Positions 11,707 through 24,700 of a DNA stretch of 64,000 nucleotides are shown one piece after another. Position 1 is the first letter of the stretch, and every line of letters begins with the position of its first letter. This stretch comes from Ifrita kowaldi (lineage: Eukaryota > Chordata > Aves > Passeriformes > Cinclosomatidae). Position numbers and translations under genes: made by a program. The notes under the pieces are model-generated. The model did no database searches. It worked only from the letters and a program-made list of their open reading frames with translations, and was not told the origin of the DNA. The stretch lies in the NCBI GenBank assembly GCA_013398055.1, contig VZRS01002411.1, positions 379,529 through 443,528 of the forward strand, read 5' to 3'.

Positions 11707-12539
11707 AAGTGGAGACAGTGATGATGAAGGGGTGTCAGGACAGGACTAGGGAGCTTCTCAAAGCTCTTAACCACAGTAAGCCCAAGCAAGGGCCATCTTT
11801 TTTTATAGAGGCATAGTCATGTTGTTTTGGGTTTTTTTTGAGGAGCTCATCACAAGCCAAATCCTACAAGTGCTCTGGCTTTCAGAGCATTGGGGTTTCA
11901 GGCTTGTTCAAAAGCCAGACTTCTCTAAGTCTGTTCCAGATACTGTGATTTTTTTGAGAACTGGATCCCAGCAGAAGACAACCACAATAGAGAGATTTCT
12001 TCACTGAGATTCAGAGAGCAACTCATCAACACAGCTGCCCTTGAGTATGGGGAATTCACAGCTGTGCCTGAAGTTGTGTGAGTCGCCCCTTCTCATAAGA
12101 CCACCTGTATGTGCAATGAGCATCCCAGAATTACTTAAATCCCAGGAATAAGTGGCACTACCAGCTTCACTTGTCAAAAAGTCCCCACATGCAGGGGCAG
12201 TAATGACCCCCACCAAGAACTTCTGCACCCCAGGGTGGAGACAGCCTTCCATCATCCAGGCAACACGCTCCCAAATACATGCTAAAAATGATCGGCCGGA
12301 GACAGGGATCCAGGTGGGGCTATGCCTGTCTGAAAAGTCACAAGGTAGCCATGCAGAAGCTTTCCAAAGGCCTTTTGGGGGCATGCCTGTGGCTTTGCTC
12401 AGGAGCACACGTCCTGTACCTGCACCAAAGGATTCTGCTGGTGCTGTGACGGGGAGGATTCAGTTTGAGCCACTGCAAGGCAGCATCTGGTTGTGGGGAG
12501 AAGGCTGGGATAGGATCAAGCAATGTGAAAGGGGTCACA

Positions 12540-12687
12540 GCACCAAGAGAGTTCAAGAAGTGTTTAGGCAGTACTCTTGGACACATGGTGTGACTCTTGG
12601 GGATGGTCCTGTGCAGGGCCAGGAGCTGGACTTGATGATCCTTGTGGGTCCCTTCCAACTTAGCTTATTCTGTGATTCTGTGATATA
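12540..12687 (+). mobile_element. CR1 LINE 3'-end fragment
   Basis: Only the 3' end of a CR1 remains. Its diagnostic words are GAGCTGGACTTGATGATCCT, GGGTCCCTTCCAAC and the tail TTCTGTGATTCTGTGAT. The 5' border is approximate because divergence increases upstream. Confidence 0.8.
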
Positions 12688-12977
12688 AGGCAGCCCCAAT
12701 TTCAAGGAAGTCCTTGCTTCCCAAAACCAAAGTATAACTGACTGGTTGAGTATTAAAAACATAAATCTGTATCACAGTGAAGGTCAGGTCCTCCCTGTCC
12801 TGCGGGAGGCTCTGCTGCCCACTTGCCCCACACTTCCCTGTCCAGCAGCCACCCTGCAGCCCCTCATGACCCCTCTGCCCCCCATTTTTGTGTCTGGCCT
12901 GCCTGACATGGGACACAGGGCTGTATCCCATGCTGGGAGTGTTGGTGTTTGATGTCTCCCTTTTTTTTTTCAGCACT

Positions 12978-13278
12978 TCACAGAATTTTTCAGGTTGGAG
13001 GGGGCCTCTGGAGATCACCCAGTCTGAGCCCTCTGCCAAAGCAGGGTCACCTAGAGCAGGTGACACAGGAATGTGTCCAGGTGGATTTGGAATCTCACCA
13101 GAGAGGGACACTCCACAACCTCCATGGGCAGCCTATTCCAGTAACAAAAAGAAGTTCTACCTCATGTTGAGATGGAACTTATTGTGTTTTAGTTCATGTC
13201 CATTGCTCCTCATCGTGTTGCTGGGCACCACCAAAAGTAGTTGGGCACCATCCTCTTGGCACCTGCCTTTGAGATACA
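12978..13278 (-). mobile_element. CR1 LINE 3'-end fragment, inverted
   Basis: This is the reverse complement of a CR1 3' region. It starts with CAGAATTTTTCAGGTTGGAG and continues through CCATGGGCAGCCTATTCCAG. It lies tail-out relative to the plus-strand copy just to its left and is followed directly by a TA-rich microsatellite. No coding part is retained. Confidence 0.85.
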
Positions 13279-13318
13279 GATATATATATATATAGATATA
13301 TAGAGATAGATATATATG
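13279..13318. repeat. TA/GATA-type microsatellite
   Basis: About 40 bases of alternating TA with interspersed AGATA units directly abut the upstream end of the inverted CR1 fragment. Confidence 0.8.
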
Positions 13319-13444
13319 CATTAATGGGATCCCCTCTCAGTCTTCTCTACTCCAAACCAAACTTCCTGAAACGGATCTCAGCCCAGGCCAGCACGGTGTT
13401 TTTGCTTGATTTGTTCTCAGCCTGGCGGTGGCAATCTGGGCTGT

Positions 13445-13575
13445 ATGTTTACCCTCTCCGTGCCAGGCCGCGCCACCGCCGCCGGGCCGCGGAGCGCGCC
13501 CGCCATCTTGTGGGCTCTGCCCGCCTTGCAGGCCGCCCTCAGTGCAACCCCGGCGGCGCTCGGGGCTTTAACGGG
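13445..13575. promoter_or_regulatory. Short CpG-dense block with YY1-like motif
   Basis: About 18 CpG dinucleotides occur in about 125 bases, standing out sharply from the CpG-poor flanks. CGCCATCTTG at 13501-13510 reads CAAGATGGCG on the minus strand, matching the YY1 motif found just downstream of start sites in many TATA-less promoters. No TATA box or recognisable coding exon adjoins it, and it lies between two CR1 fragments. It could be an unannotated promoter (for example of a noncoding RNA), a distal element of the neighbouring gene, or a fragment of a GC-rich repeat. Confidence 0.4.
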
Positions 13576-13607
13576 AGCTTTCCAGAGCAGATTTAGAATA
13601 TGGAAGA

Positions 13608-13799
13608 TAGTTGGCCCTGGACCAGGTTGCCCAGAGAAGTTGGCGGATGCCCCATCCCCGGAAGTGTTCAAGGCCAGGTTGAGTGGGGCTCTAAACAACC
13701 TGGTCTAGTAGAAGGTGTCCCTGCCCGTGGCAGGGGGGGTGGGAATTTTAAGGTCCGTTCTATCCCAAGCTATTCTATAATTCTGATTCTGTGATTTTG
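13608..13799 (+). mobile_element. CR1 LINE 3'-end fragment
   Basis: The fragment has the CR1 words CCAGGTTGCCCAGAGAAG, GGAAGTGTTCAAGGCCAGGT and AACCTGGTCTAGTAGAAGG, then the tail TTCTATAATTCTGATTCTG. It is truncated at its 5' side next to the CpG-dense block. Confidence 0.88.
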
Positions 13800-13948
13800 C
13801 AAACAAGGGTAGGAGAAAGCTGAAAGCGCTGTCCTAAGGCAGACATTCCCTTTTATCACTAGGAAGTGGCTGATTGCAGAGTGACTGGATGTGTTTCCAG
13901 AGCCCCAGCAGGTGTGAGTCTTGTGGGGAACCGGGGCTATCTGAGTGA

Positions 13949-14038
13949 CTCCTGTTATCCTAAGGACAGGAATCCCACAAATCCTTGCCAGTGCTCCTGT
14001 TATCCTAAGGACAGGAATCCCACAAATCCTTGCCAGTG
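13949..14038 (+). repeat. Perfect 45-bp tandem duplication
   Basis: Bases 13949-13993 and 13994-14038 are identical over 45 positions (both begin CTCCTGTTATCC and end CTTGCCAGTG). The absence of any difference suggests a recent duplication or an assembly artefact. Confidence 0.95.
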
Positions 14039-15110
14039 GAGGATTTAATAGCCCCAGCCTGCTAACGTTTTACCATCAGAGAGGCCAGCGTGCGCACACT
14101 TTGGAGAAGACGAGCAAAGAACAGGGAATACATTTCAACTGAAAGTGCCACTAAATTGCAGAAACAATGAGAGTGGTTGATGAGAAATTGCCTCCTTGGC
14201 AATTCTACAACAGCCTGCCGAAGAGAGAGTGATGCAAGTGCTTGCACACTCCTCTAGGAAAGGGTGAGGAACAAAATTTTTCCTCCCCTGAGGCAAGATC
14301 CCAACTGAGGAGAGATCCCAACACACGGTGGAGCCAGATGATGGCGTATGATGTGCCCAAGTACAAAAGTATTCCTACAAAACTAGGGGCTAGCTTTCCC
14401 TTCTCAGTCAGTTTTTCACGATAATTTACTGCTTATCCTGCCTTAGCCCGGCCTCTCTGTTTTGCCTGGATAATGGAACAGTGGCACCTTAGTTCACTTA
14501 AAATATAGCATTGAACATGTCTGTTGTCATCGATGGTAGATGTGCCAAAGTTAGAGGAGAGGGACCCACAAATCCTGATAGATTCCCTAAACTCTCCCTT
14601 CATCAGGAGCATCTCAGCCCAAGTGAAACAGTAAAATCTCCCCAGAACCTGTAGCACAACAGGGCTTTGTACATCCCCTTATGCAAGGGGGGATCCCCCC
14701 TTCCATGAGAGAGCTGTGGAATAAATTAATAGGAAGATGGGAGCTTGTGTCTGTTTTAAGCCAAGAAATGGGAAGCTCTGCTTGAAACTCACTTTGCCCT
14801 GTTTTTGCCATCTGATTACCCTGTTAATATGCAAAACAAAAATTGTCATCTTTCTGTTTGAAAGACAGGAGGTACTGGAATCCATCTCCTCTTTTGTAGG
14901 GACCCATCTTCCACCCTAGTCAAGTACCTAAATACATTGGAGGATTTTGACTCAAAGGCTGAGACTTCTGAAACTCATTTCTTACTTGGGACATAGGCGG
15001 GAGCTTGTGGCGTTAACGGCTCAATGGCTTCAGCTCTAAATAAGCTGGCAAAGGTGTTCTCGGCCCAGAAAGTTCTATTTCCAGCTTTAGCAGTTGATCA
15101 GAGAAGCAGG
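14039..15110. other. Intergenic DNA without a recognisable gene
   Basis: I see only short unrelated open frames and no repeat family I recognise. Confidence 0.5.
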
Positions 15111-16060
15111 TCATAGAATCACAGAATCATAGAATATGCTAAGTTGGAAGGATCCCTCAGGATCATCCAACTCCTGGCCCTGCACACACCACCCCAAGAA
15201 TCACACCTTGCACCTGAGAGCATTGTGCAAACGCTTCTTGAGCGCTGTCAGGTTGGTACTGTGACTACTTCCCTGGGGAGCCTGTTCCAGGGCCCAAACA
15301 CCCTCTGGGTGAGGAACCTTTTCCTGATATCCAACCTAACTCCCCCTGGCACAACTTCAGGCCATTCCCTCTCCGGGTCCTGCCACTGGTCACCACAGTG
15401 AAGAGATCAGTGTCTGCCCCTTCTCTTCCCCTTTCCACAGCACTGCTTTCCAGTCTTTCATTCCCCAGTCTGTCCATACATTCAGGGTTGCCCTATCCTA
15501 GTGCAGAACCTGTCACTTCTGCTTGTTGAATCTCATATGGGTGTTTGCCCAACCCTCTGATTTGTTGAGGTCTCTCTGCAGGGCCTGCCTGCCCAAGAGG
15601 GCTTCAACAGCTCCTCCCAATTTAGTATCATCGGCAAACTTACCCAGTATCCCTTCAAATTCTGCATCCAAGTCATTTATGAAGATGTTGAAGAGCACAG
15701 GGCCTAAGATAGAGCCCTGTGGAACCCCACTAGTGACAGGTCACTGGTCTGATGTCACCCCATTCCCTATAAGCCTTTGTGCCTGACTGGTGAGCCAGTT
15801 GCACACCCATGGCATGATGTGTTTATCCAGCTGTGTGCCTGACATTTTGTCCAGAAGGATCCTGTGAGAGAGTATTGCAAACTTTACTGAAATTCAAAAA
15901 GATTACATCAACTGGCTTCCCTTGGTGGGTGAGGTGGGTTCCCTTGTTGTAAAATGAAGTTTGACAAGCAGGCCCTTCCCCTCAGGAAGCCATGCTGACT
16001 GTGACCAGTGAATGGTGGTTTCCTGGTTGGTCATGCTCTCCTTGCAAACCTTGTTCCTGT
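15111..16060 (-). mobile_element. CR1 LINE, 5'-truncated, inverted, with reverse transcriptase remnant
   Basis: The minus-strand copy ends at 15111 with the reverse of the CR1 tail (CATAGAATCACAGAATCATA). The minus-strand frame 15513-15698 encodes LFNIFINDLD and GKFADDTKLGG, the CR1 reverse transcriptase palm with its F-ADD box. Frames upstream and downstream are interrupted, so the copy is dead. The right border is approximate, because similarity to CR1 fades near 16.06 kb. Confidence 0.88.
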
Positions 16061-19000
16061 TCCACACCAAGTCATTTATGACACTTAGCTTTTGATTCAT
16101 TATTGCTGCCTCATTTTGGAAAACTTAAATAAATGCTGGACCGAACCAAGGAGAGCTGCAGTACTGCCTGGATGCTCTGCTCTGGAGGCAGGTGGTTAAA
16201 TAGCAGGCGGCTATTGTGTGACAGTGTGACAGAAGGAGGAGCTGAGGTGGAGGAGTGGGATGGAGGGTGCCCAAGCAGCACCACACAGCTGATCAAGGGC
16301 AAGCAAAGGGATGGAAGGTGGTCCCTCTTTGGAGAGGGCACACTAGTTAGTCTGAACAGGAAAAGGGAATTTGGCAAGGACAAGGGCACGGTTTTGTAAT
16401 GGTACAGGGGACCCCTGGAAAGACCGTGAAGTGAGAACAATCAATTAACAAGCTGCTGTGGCTTCAGAAAAGCCATTATAGACATACTGGTGTAATGAGC
16501 ACATCTAATGCACAGAAGCTATTTAACCTTCAGCCTCCTGCCTTATAAAGCACCTCTGGGGCACTGGGTAAGGCTGTTAATTATTAAGGTCAACCCTAGC
16601 AGACAGAGGTGGCCTCAAGTATGGGTTGCTGTGATACACTCAGATAATTTCTCCATTATGTCAATAACTAATTTCCTGAATTGTTCAAGAATTGACAGAT
16701 TAGCATCCATTAACCAAGTCTTAACTCATGGCTATGGGAGCAGTTACAGGCCACAAGGACTGCAGAACCCATTCGTAGCTCCTTGAGCACATGTAATATA
16801 TATACATAGACAGTACTGCAGCGGCTTGGTGTTAGTAAAACAAATAACTAATGTATATGAAAGGCTGCGCAGGCAGTGACAGGCACTGGCTCGAGCAGAT
16901 GTCATGATGTTTGTCCTCAGGTGCTCTGAGAGCACAGGAGGAAGTCACTCTGACTTTTAAAGAATTGTGTGTTGAGTGATTTTAAATGAACAGAATCACA
17001 ACCAAACCAAAATACCCATTATATTATTATATATCACTACCAAAAGGGCTTTTTTCTTTTTCTGGAAAAAAAAAAAATCCATACAGCAAACATTTCATGG
17101 ATTTGATAAGTGTGACTTTTTACATTGTTCACCCTTATGCTGCAAGACAAATCTCATTGCTTTTATTTATACTTGCCATATAATTTTGTGTACCTAAATG
17201 CAAACATTTTTTTCCAAGCACATCCTATGAAGAACCTTTGGAAACTGCAATATAGGAAGGTAAGAAATTCCTTTGCTTCACAAAGTAGTTTTATTGTTTT
17301 GCCTCAAAGCCAAGCACGACTGGAAAAGCAACTACAGTAAGTGGAGCTGTTGTGAAGGGACACAGCGGGGCACAGCGCTGAAGCTGCCTGAGCCTGGCAC
17401 ACCGGCTGCACCCAGCTTGTGGAGGAGGAGGAGGGAAATGGCCGTGTGACTGTGTCACAGCATTACCTGTGTCTGCACATACCTGCCTGAGACTCTTCTG
17501 TCTGACTGCCTGGAGTTAAACCAAAGGAGGCTGAGGAGAGGCAGGGAAGAGAAGGAAATGAAACTATGATGGTGATAAAGCCTACTAATACCAACATTCC
17601 TTTAGGGGATCCATGGGGAGCGAGACACTGGAATAACTGCTGCCAGCCTGCTGTCAGAAGGGTGACAAGCTGTTTGCCAGCAACGAACACAAAACAGTAT
17701 TAAACTCTCCCCCAGCACAGATGAAAGAGCTGGGGACTGGGGGTATGGAAAGGAGGTCAGAGGAGCTTCTGAAGAAGAAACATTACTGGGCTTGCAGCTG
17801 CACCGGGGTGTCCAACCAAAGCTGGGGACGATGGACTGTGGGGAGGGGCTTTCAGGGGCTTGTCTAAGTTGCTGAAAGAGGTGGAAAAGGGGAAGTCCCA
17901 AGTACCAACACCTCCCTCAGGCTTAGCCCTGTCTCCTGGTTTGTGGCAGGCTTTTGGCTGTACTGCCAGCTGTTCTGCCCCAAAGGGACAGTTTCAGTTG
18001 TCCATTGCAGGCTGTTTGGAGGGGAAGGAATTGGCGGGCGATGTTGAAAGACAGCAGTCTTGTTTATATGCCAACACAGGGAGTAGGGTGGGGGAGATAG
18101 ACGGGGGGTGCCAGCACAGGGAGGTTAATGTGGCAGCAGCCCTCATCTCTGGGCTTGTGCCCTGGGAGAAATTTCAAAGCTGGAGTGGGGAGGGACACTG
18201 CTTCCTCCCCTGGAATGATGTCTGGCTTTTTTTTCCCGCCCACAGACATCCTTTACTAGACCAGTCACTACCACCTTTCCCGACAAACCTCATCTCACCT
18301 GTGTTCCTTAGGCTGCCATGGCCGCAGCATCACTGCTGCAGCATCACTGCAGTACCTGTGCACAAGGGGCAGGTGGCCGTGGGAGAGGCCACAGGGGGAG
18401 AGCGAGCCCATGTGCACCACAGGCTGGAGCTGTCTGCCCACCGAAACTGCCCAGCCGGCTGTGACTGAAACTTAATTTGCCTGGTGCATTCCATGGACAT
18501 TTTAATCAGCATTTCCTACAATCTACTTGGCAAAGAGGCTCAATTGGCAGCTGCCTGACTGAATGGGCTTTGCACCCAGTCTAACCTTCTCCATTCGCAA
18601 TTTCCAGTGCTGGAAAACCTCTCTGTCTCACTTTCAGAAGTTTCTATAGCAATCACAGCCATCCTAGCGAAGCACTGAAAATGGCAGCCCATTCACATTG
18701 TAATTTTGCTGGACAGCAATTGCTCCTCTCTCCACTGGCCTCTGAAATGTTACTTTTTGGGAGATAACAACTGCAACTGGAGGAGACTGGTCCTCTGCCT
18801 GTGTTTTCAACCAGCTTTGCTCCCCCTGCCCCCTGTGGAACTTTGGTAGCTGTTTACAGTGTGTGAACCTCAATTAGCAAGGAAGTGTTGCTGGGCACAT
18901 TGTACCTCAGCTACAGGAAAGACCTGACATGAGTGATGCTCTTCACAGGCCTGCAGGAACAAACCTCACCACCCAACACATCATGTTGTGACCTGAACAT

Positions 19001-21327
19001 TATCCATCACTGCATGTAGAAAAATTACACAAGCATGTTTGCCTTTGCTAATTGTAAAAGACCAGAGCACTCAAAGCTTTTTTCTTCATGTCAATGAGCT
19101 TCCTTTTCCTGGTTTGGTTGACTTCAGCTCAAACAATCGCTTGATCTTTTGTTCCATGCTTCATCTTTCAGTGGCTGTGATTGCTCTTAATTACTGTGAC
19201 CCCGAAGAACCACGTGCTAAAAATATATTAAGTAACAGAACTGAAGGTTTTGCTCCTTGCAATAAGAGAATGTGGTAGAATTATCCCACAGCTTGTGAAG
19301 AAATTGGTTAACCATTTCTTAAGCTCTTGTAATAATCTTCCCCTATACTTTTATGGCCATTGTTGCCTGCTGGAAAAATTAGCTTAAAGCTGAGTAAGGG
19401 GAATTGTGGATAAGTGTTTGTAATTTGGCTTTGGACTGACATAGTGTGGTTGCACTCAGAGAATTTGAAGTCTTTGCACTGGCAGCAGTACTCAAATCTG
19501 GGAATATAGGATTCGCATTGGAAAAGAGTAGATTTTTATAATGATTTAAATGAACAATTTCAGCTAGAGAGTGGATTAACAGAGCCAAATAAACCCTTCA
19601 CCCTGACAAAGAACTGGCGGGAGGACTATAGAAACACATCCAAAATTTTACCAACATGAATGCAGAGTACTAGGTCAGTGAGAAGCATTTCTGTATTTTA
19701 ATGGCTCTCTTAGAAATCAATTCAATTTAAAACAAAAGTTGTTTTACAAATATGTGGAGAATGCAGAAGGCTGGAGAGGGAGCAAGTGGCCTGCATCCTC
19801 CATCTGCTCCATCCTCCCTCTCCTGTTGCACTAGGGACTGCTACTGCAAGTCCCCCTTCTGGGCAGACACAGAGGCAAAAGCAGGCAGTGTCCCAAACCC
19901 AAGGGTCAGAAATGTCTCCCATTCTGCAGGGGCATGGGTGCACCCCCAGACCCCACACCCTGTGTTTCACGTGTGCCAGAGCTCCTGAGGCCCAAAGCCA
20001 AGCAGCAGGAAACTCTAAGCCCAGGGGTCTTGGAGAAGCTGAGACACAAAAACCTGTGCTTCTACATCAGAAATGAGGATACAGAACAAGAGAAGATTAA
20101 GTATCCCAGGATGAGCAGCAGTCTTCACCGACAAGAGGTGGACACATTGGGGATTGCTCATCTCTGAGAGGAAAAGGAGCAGGCAACACAAGAGAAACAT
20201 CCACTGGACAAACAAAGCTGCAAAGGCAGATTGGCAGCACGTATTCTTGAAGGATTTCAGAAGAGGCAGCGAAGCAAAGGGACTTTTTCTTTAGCAAAAT
20301 TTATAATTAAACCCTGACAACTCACTGCTGCAGGACATTTGAAGGAAAAACAGGATCTTAAATTAATCTGCAGAAGGGTCCAGTGTTTACATGAGTGACA
20401 AGGCATGCAACCATTGTTGAGGGTACAGCCTCTTCCTTCACAAACCTGTGTGAATCTGTAATGGGAGAGTAAGACATCCCATTCTGGGTGCTCTTCTCAA
20501 ACACTGGATACCACAGTGCTGCAAGCAAGATACTGGAGCAAGTTGGTTGCTTGACTTCCAGTATTACAACATCCCTCTTCAAGAAATGGGAAAACACAAT
20601 GTTTGCAGTAAAAGGTATAGAAACAGGCCCAAAGTTTAACCCTGCCTGAAAATTTTACACCACTGGTTTCTCAGGTCCTAACTGTGAAACACTGCTTGCC
20701 ATCTGGCAGCAAGAACTGCCTGTGTGCCACTGGCATCCGTGGAGACGTGAAATGCTGCAGCATTCTCCCATTCTCAACACTGAGGTGCTCCTTCAGGGCA
20801 CTTGCACTGGGGAGCTGCAGTGATCCTCAGACCTTCCCAGCTCTTCAGTGTGGGCGTTCTCTGCCAGCCTGCATGTTAACTAACTGCTTCCCGGGGCAAT
20901 TTTCCAAGCTGTGCAAAACCTGTAACAACTAACCATGGAAGTAATTGGCTGACAGCAAAAGCACATCTTGAGCAGAAAGAATCCCAAATTACAGAGGGAG
21001 AAAAAGCACTTTAATTGTGGTTTGCACACAGCTGTTTTGTCTCACCCTCAAGTTGTTGGAGAAAAGAGCCAGAGAGGTGGAAAAAAGGGTTCCAAACCCA
21101 AAAATTAGGACTGCCAGCAGCAGTAACTGAGGCAGGCAAGTCTAAACTACTTCTGGAGGAGGACCTTTCTGACAAGCCCTGGATATCTCTACCCAAAAGC
21201 TGAAGCATGTGTAGGGAAATGGCTACAGCTCGCACAGGCAACCACGTGCCCAGAAACTGGCAGTGCTGCCAGTCCAGGATTGCCCCCTGGATGCAGAGAT
21301 TTAAGAAAAAACAATCACACTAAGTCA
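16061..21327. other. Intergenic DNA without a recognisable gene
   Basis: There is no recognisable family in either strand. A 202-codon plus-strand frame at 17860-18468 is the longest non-repeat frame here. It lies in GC-richer DNA, has no domain I recognise, and I do not call it a gene. A short internal duplication of GCAGCATCACTG occurs near 18322-18351. AT-rich and GC-rich patches alternate without further structure. Confidence 0.45.
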
Positions 21328-21755
21328 TGAAAATCAAAGGGCTGGAGCACCTCTCCTATGGACACAGGCTGAGAGAGGTGGGATTGTTCAGCCTGGAGAA
21401 GGCTCCAGGGAGACCTTACAGAAGCCTTCCAGTATCTCAAGGTGGCTGCAAGAGACCTAGGGAGGGACTTTTTACAAGGGTATGTAGTGACAGGACAAGG
21501 TAGAATGGCTTTAAACTGAAAGAGGAAGGGCTAAGAGTGGCTATTAGGAATAAATTCTTTACTTGTGAAGGTGGTGGGGCACTGGAATAGGTTTCCCAGA
21601 GCAGCTGTGGATGCCCCATCCCTGGCAGTGTTCCCAGACAGGTTGGATAAGGCCTTGAGCAACCTGGTCTAGTGGGAGGTGTCCCTGCCCATGGCAGGGG
21701 AGGTTGGCACTGGATGATCTTAAAGGTCCATTCCAACCTCTTAACATTTTATTAT
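21328..21755 (+). mobile_element. CR1 LINE 3'-end fragment
   Basis: The CR1 3' segment begins with GGGCTGGAGCACCTCTCCTA and GACACAGGCTGAGAGAGGT. It continues through GGATGATCTTAAAGGTCCAT and TTCCAACC and has a degenerate tail. It holds the final ORF2 remnant and the 3' untranslated part only. Confidence 0.88.
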
Positions 21756-24700
21756 TCTCATTAACAATAGGTCTGTCTATCCAGAACACATACCTAAAAA
21801 TAGCATGAGTAAGTGACATGTTTATAAAATCTGGTTTTATTAATTTTTCTTTATTACAAGATAAACTCTTCTCAAATAACAGTAGGATTTGACGTTGTTC
21901 AGTTTGTAATATATTAGATTCAAAATGACATCTTTTAAAAAATATTCTCTGTATACAAGGAAAATCCCAACAGAATTTACAAAGCCACTGTATTTCACAT
22001 GTATAGGATCTGAGGTTGTTATGAATCATACAGGATTGTCATTACAAGTAAAAGAAAAACTACACAAATAGTTTACGGTTTTAATCACAAACCTCAATAT
22101 TTTTTTTCTTTAAATAGATTTTTAAAACAGATGCATTACTTAAAACAAAATCACTACGAAGAGGCACATGGTGTTTAGTGGATGACATTAATTCCGTAAC
22201 CCAAACAAGGAGACTAATCCACTCTGAGTAGCTAAATTATTTTTTTGCATTATTTACATACTTTACTGAAGTATTTTCATCCCAGAGCCTCAGCAAGCAT
22301 CTTAGAATATTAATGAGGGAAGCCTGGCAGCACTCCAGAGTTAGCAAGTAAGAAAGTAACATCATTCCCATTTTATTAACAGGGAAACTGAGGCACCAGG
22401 TGTATTCAGATCCAGGAAACTGCACAAAGAAAAATCCTGAATCTTAATTCTGTTAGCTGGGTCTTGACAGGGAGACTGTTCTTCCTCCTTGTTAGATGGC
22501 TGGTGACCGTGCTGGGCACTGTTTGAAACCTGGTCAGTTGCTTTTTTTCATGTTTAGATTGCTGCAAAATAGGTGACATCTATCCAGCTACAGTGTCATC
22601 ACGAACACCTTTACTAAAAGAAAAGCCATTAATGGTTTTCCTTTTCAGATCAAAACCCAGCAACAGCAAAAAGTGCATCTTCAATCCCTCTAAAGCTTTT
22701 GGAAGGCTGTCTTGTTCTACCCAAAATACTGCAATTGTTCCCTCAATCTGCACAGTAACAAATACTGAAAACAGTAACTCTGAAAGACAGAATTGCAATA
22801 TTTATTATTCTAAAAAAAAAAAAAAAAAGAGGTTAAATTTTTGGGCATTGTGAACATTCCTTGGTCAATCAAGTATTTGAAAGAAGTTAGTTGAGAGATT
22901 TTCAGCCAGGATGTGACCTTTAGAAAACATGAAGTGTTTCACATGGTCCATAATCCTGAGGATTTTACTTCCTATGACAGCAAAATATCATACCACATCA
23001 GTAAAGGTCACTTGAAAAGACCTTTAAAAACAACTTGTCAATAATGTTTGCTGAACAACTAAAGGAAATAACTTGTTGCAGATCTGAGATGACATGAATT
23101 CACAAGTAAAGAAAAACCTAAAAAGCCAGGACTTGAACTTGGGGTAAATCCAGCAATTTTTAAGGCCATTATGGAGTGTGCATAATTTACTCACAGGCAT
23201 CTCACTGTTTACATTTTGGCAAATACAACAGTGGGAATAAAAAGTAATGGACTATTGCTGTCTCACAGCAGCAGGAGCAGGGGGCAGGACAGCTGGGAGC
23301 ACAGGTGGCCCAGCACCCTGGGGTGTGACATAACCACTGTTGTCCACGGTGTCCAGTGAGATTCTGGCCGGTACCAGTTGCCTGGAAGGTGTCTGATCCC
23401 AGAAGCAGCACTCCCAACTCAGCACTGCAAAAAAGCTTTATACTTGTTACAGCATCATAAAATGAGCAAACAGGGCCTCTCTTTCTTCAGGGAGGTAGAT
23501 GGGCATCAATGTGCTGCTTCTGTGGTTACTGGGGGGCCCTCTGCCCTGGCATCTGGGCTGGCTGACAAACTGGTCCAATCAACTTCTCCTTGTGGACCTG
23601 ACCCAAAAGTGGCAAACCTCCCTCTGCAGCACAATCACAAATACAGCACAGTGATTTAGGCAACTTTTCTTGTTTTCAGTCTCAAAACACTTCCGGAATC
23701 TTCCCCATTTCTTTTCCTTGATTATTGCTGGTACCCACCAGTGACTCCCAGCAGACAGCTTCCTTGCTGGCCAAGGAAGGACTGCATTACGGCTTTGTTT
23801 AGCAATGCATTCCAGAAGTGGTGCTGGCTCTGGAAGCCTTTGGGAACTTCCCCCCTGTGTTTTGACAGTGCTCAGCTACATCCTCAGAGGCTTTCAATGG
23901 TACATCAGTCCCACTGCATTTAGGAGCTTCCAAAAACCTGGGGTATCCGAGTTTGGGGTGTGCACTCAGACTGCAGAAAAGCCTCAAATACCAATGGGCA
24001 AAAATGGGCAAAGCAGCACCAGTTTGAACACAAACAGGCATCCCCTGGTTAAAGGAGCTTGGTCATCACCCACACAGACCCTGGGGAAACACCTCACTTC
24101 CCTGGCCCAAGGCAGTCTCTGTGGGAAGGCCAAACCTGCCAGGACCTCCTCTCTCACATGTCCCAGACACGTAATCTGTGTTCTGCAAGATTACACATTT
24201 CCCTGTACCACCTGGCAGAGAAGGACAAACAAGCTAAACATATAAACAATTCTTAAAAGAATGTAAATAAATATCCAGATGCAAAGTGCCTTAGGTTATC
24301 TACCACCATCTCCCATTTTCCCACAACGCATTCTGGTTCAAACAAGGCAGGAGGCATTTGAATGCTACTCAAAAAAATTCAAGGCTGAAGCTTCAGGAGA
24401 GTTATCAGCACAGTCCCAGGCTGATAAGTATAGAGTGCCATGTATAAATACAGAAACACACACACTTAAATTACATATATTAGTTTTATCTAGATTTATA
24501 TATACATGTATAAATTAAATATACATATGTGTTTGTGTATACAGACACACATGCATCAATGTCAACAGTCCCTCTGTTGAGAACCTAATCCAAATCTTTG
24601 AAAGCATACACCAATTATTTGGATATTCTTAAGTATCAGCAATGTATTCTGATTGGAGTTTTCATAAATATGCATTAAAATGGTAGTCCATGGTAGTCAC

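Larger units (their letters stand above)
9631..12539. other. Intergenic DNA without a recognisable gene
   Basis: The only structured sequences I see here are the G-run pair near 9.83 kb and a GGA microsatellite at 11.68 kb. Open frames over 12001-12408 (minus) and 12152-12688 (plus) overlap each other, and the plus one runs into a CR1 tail, so I treat both as chance frames. The moderately GC-rich block at 12.0-12.5 kb may be an older unrecognised repeat. Confidence 0.45.

Noticed and set aside
12001..12688. Overlapping frames of 135 (minus) and 178 (plus) codons
   Set aside because: They overlap on opposite strands, the plus frame runs into a CR1 tail, and neither resembles a known protein.
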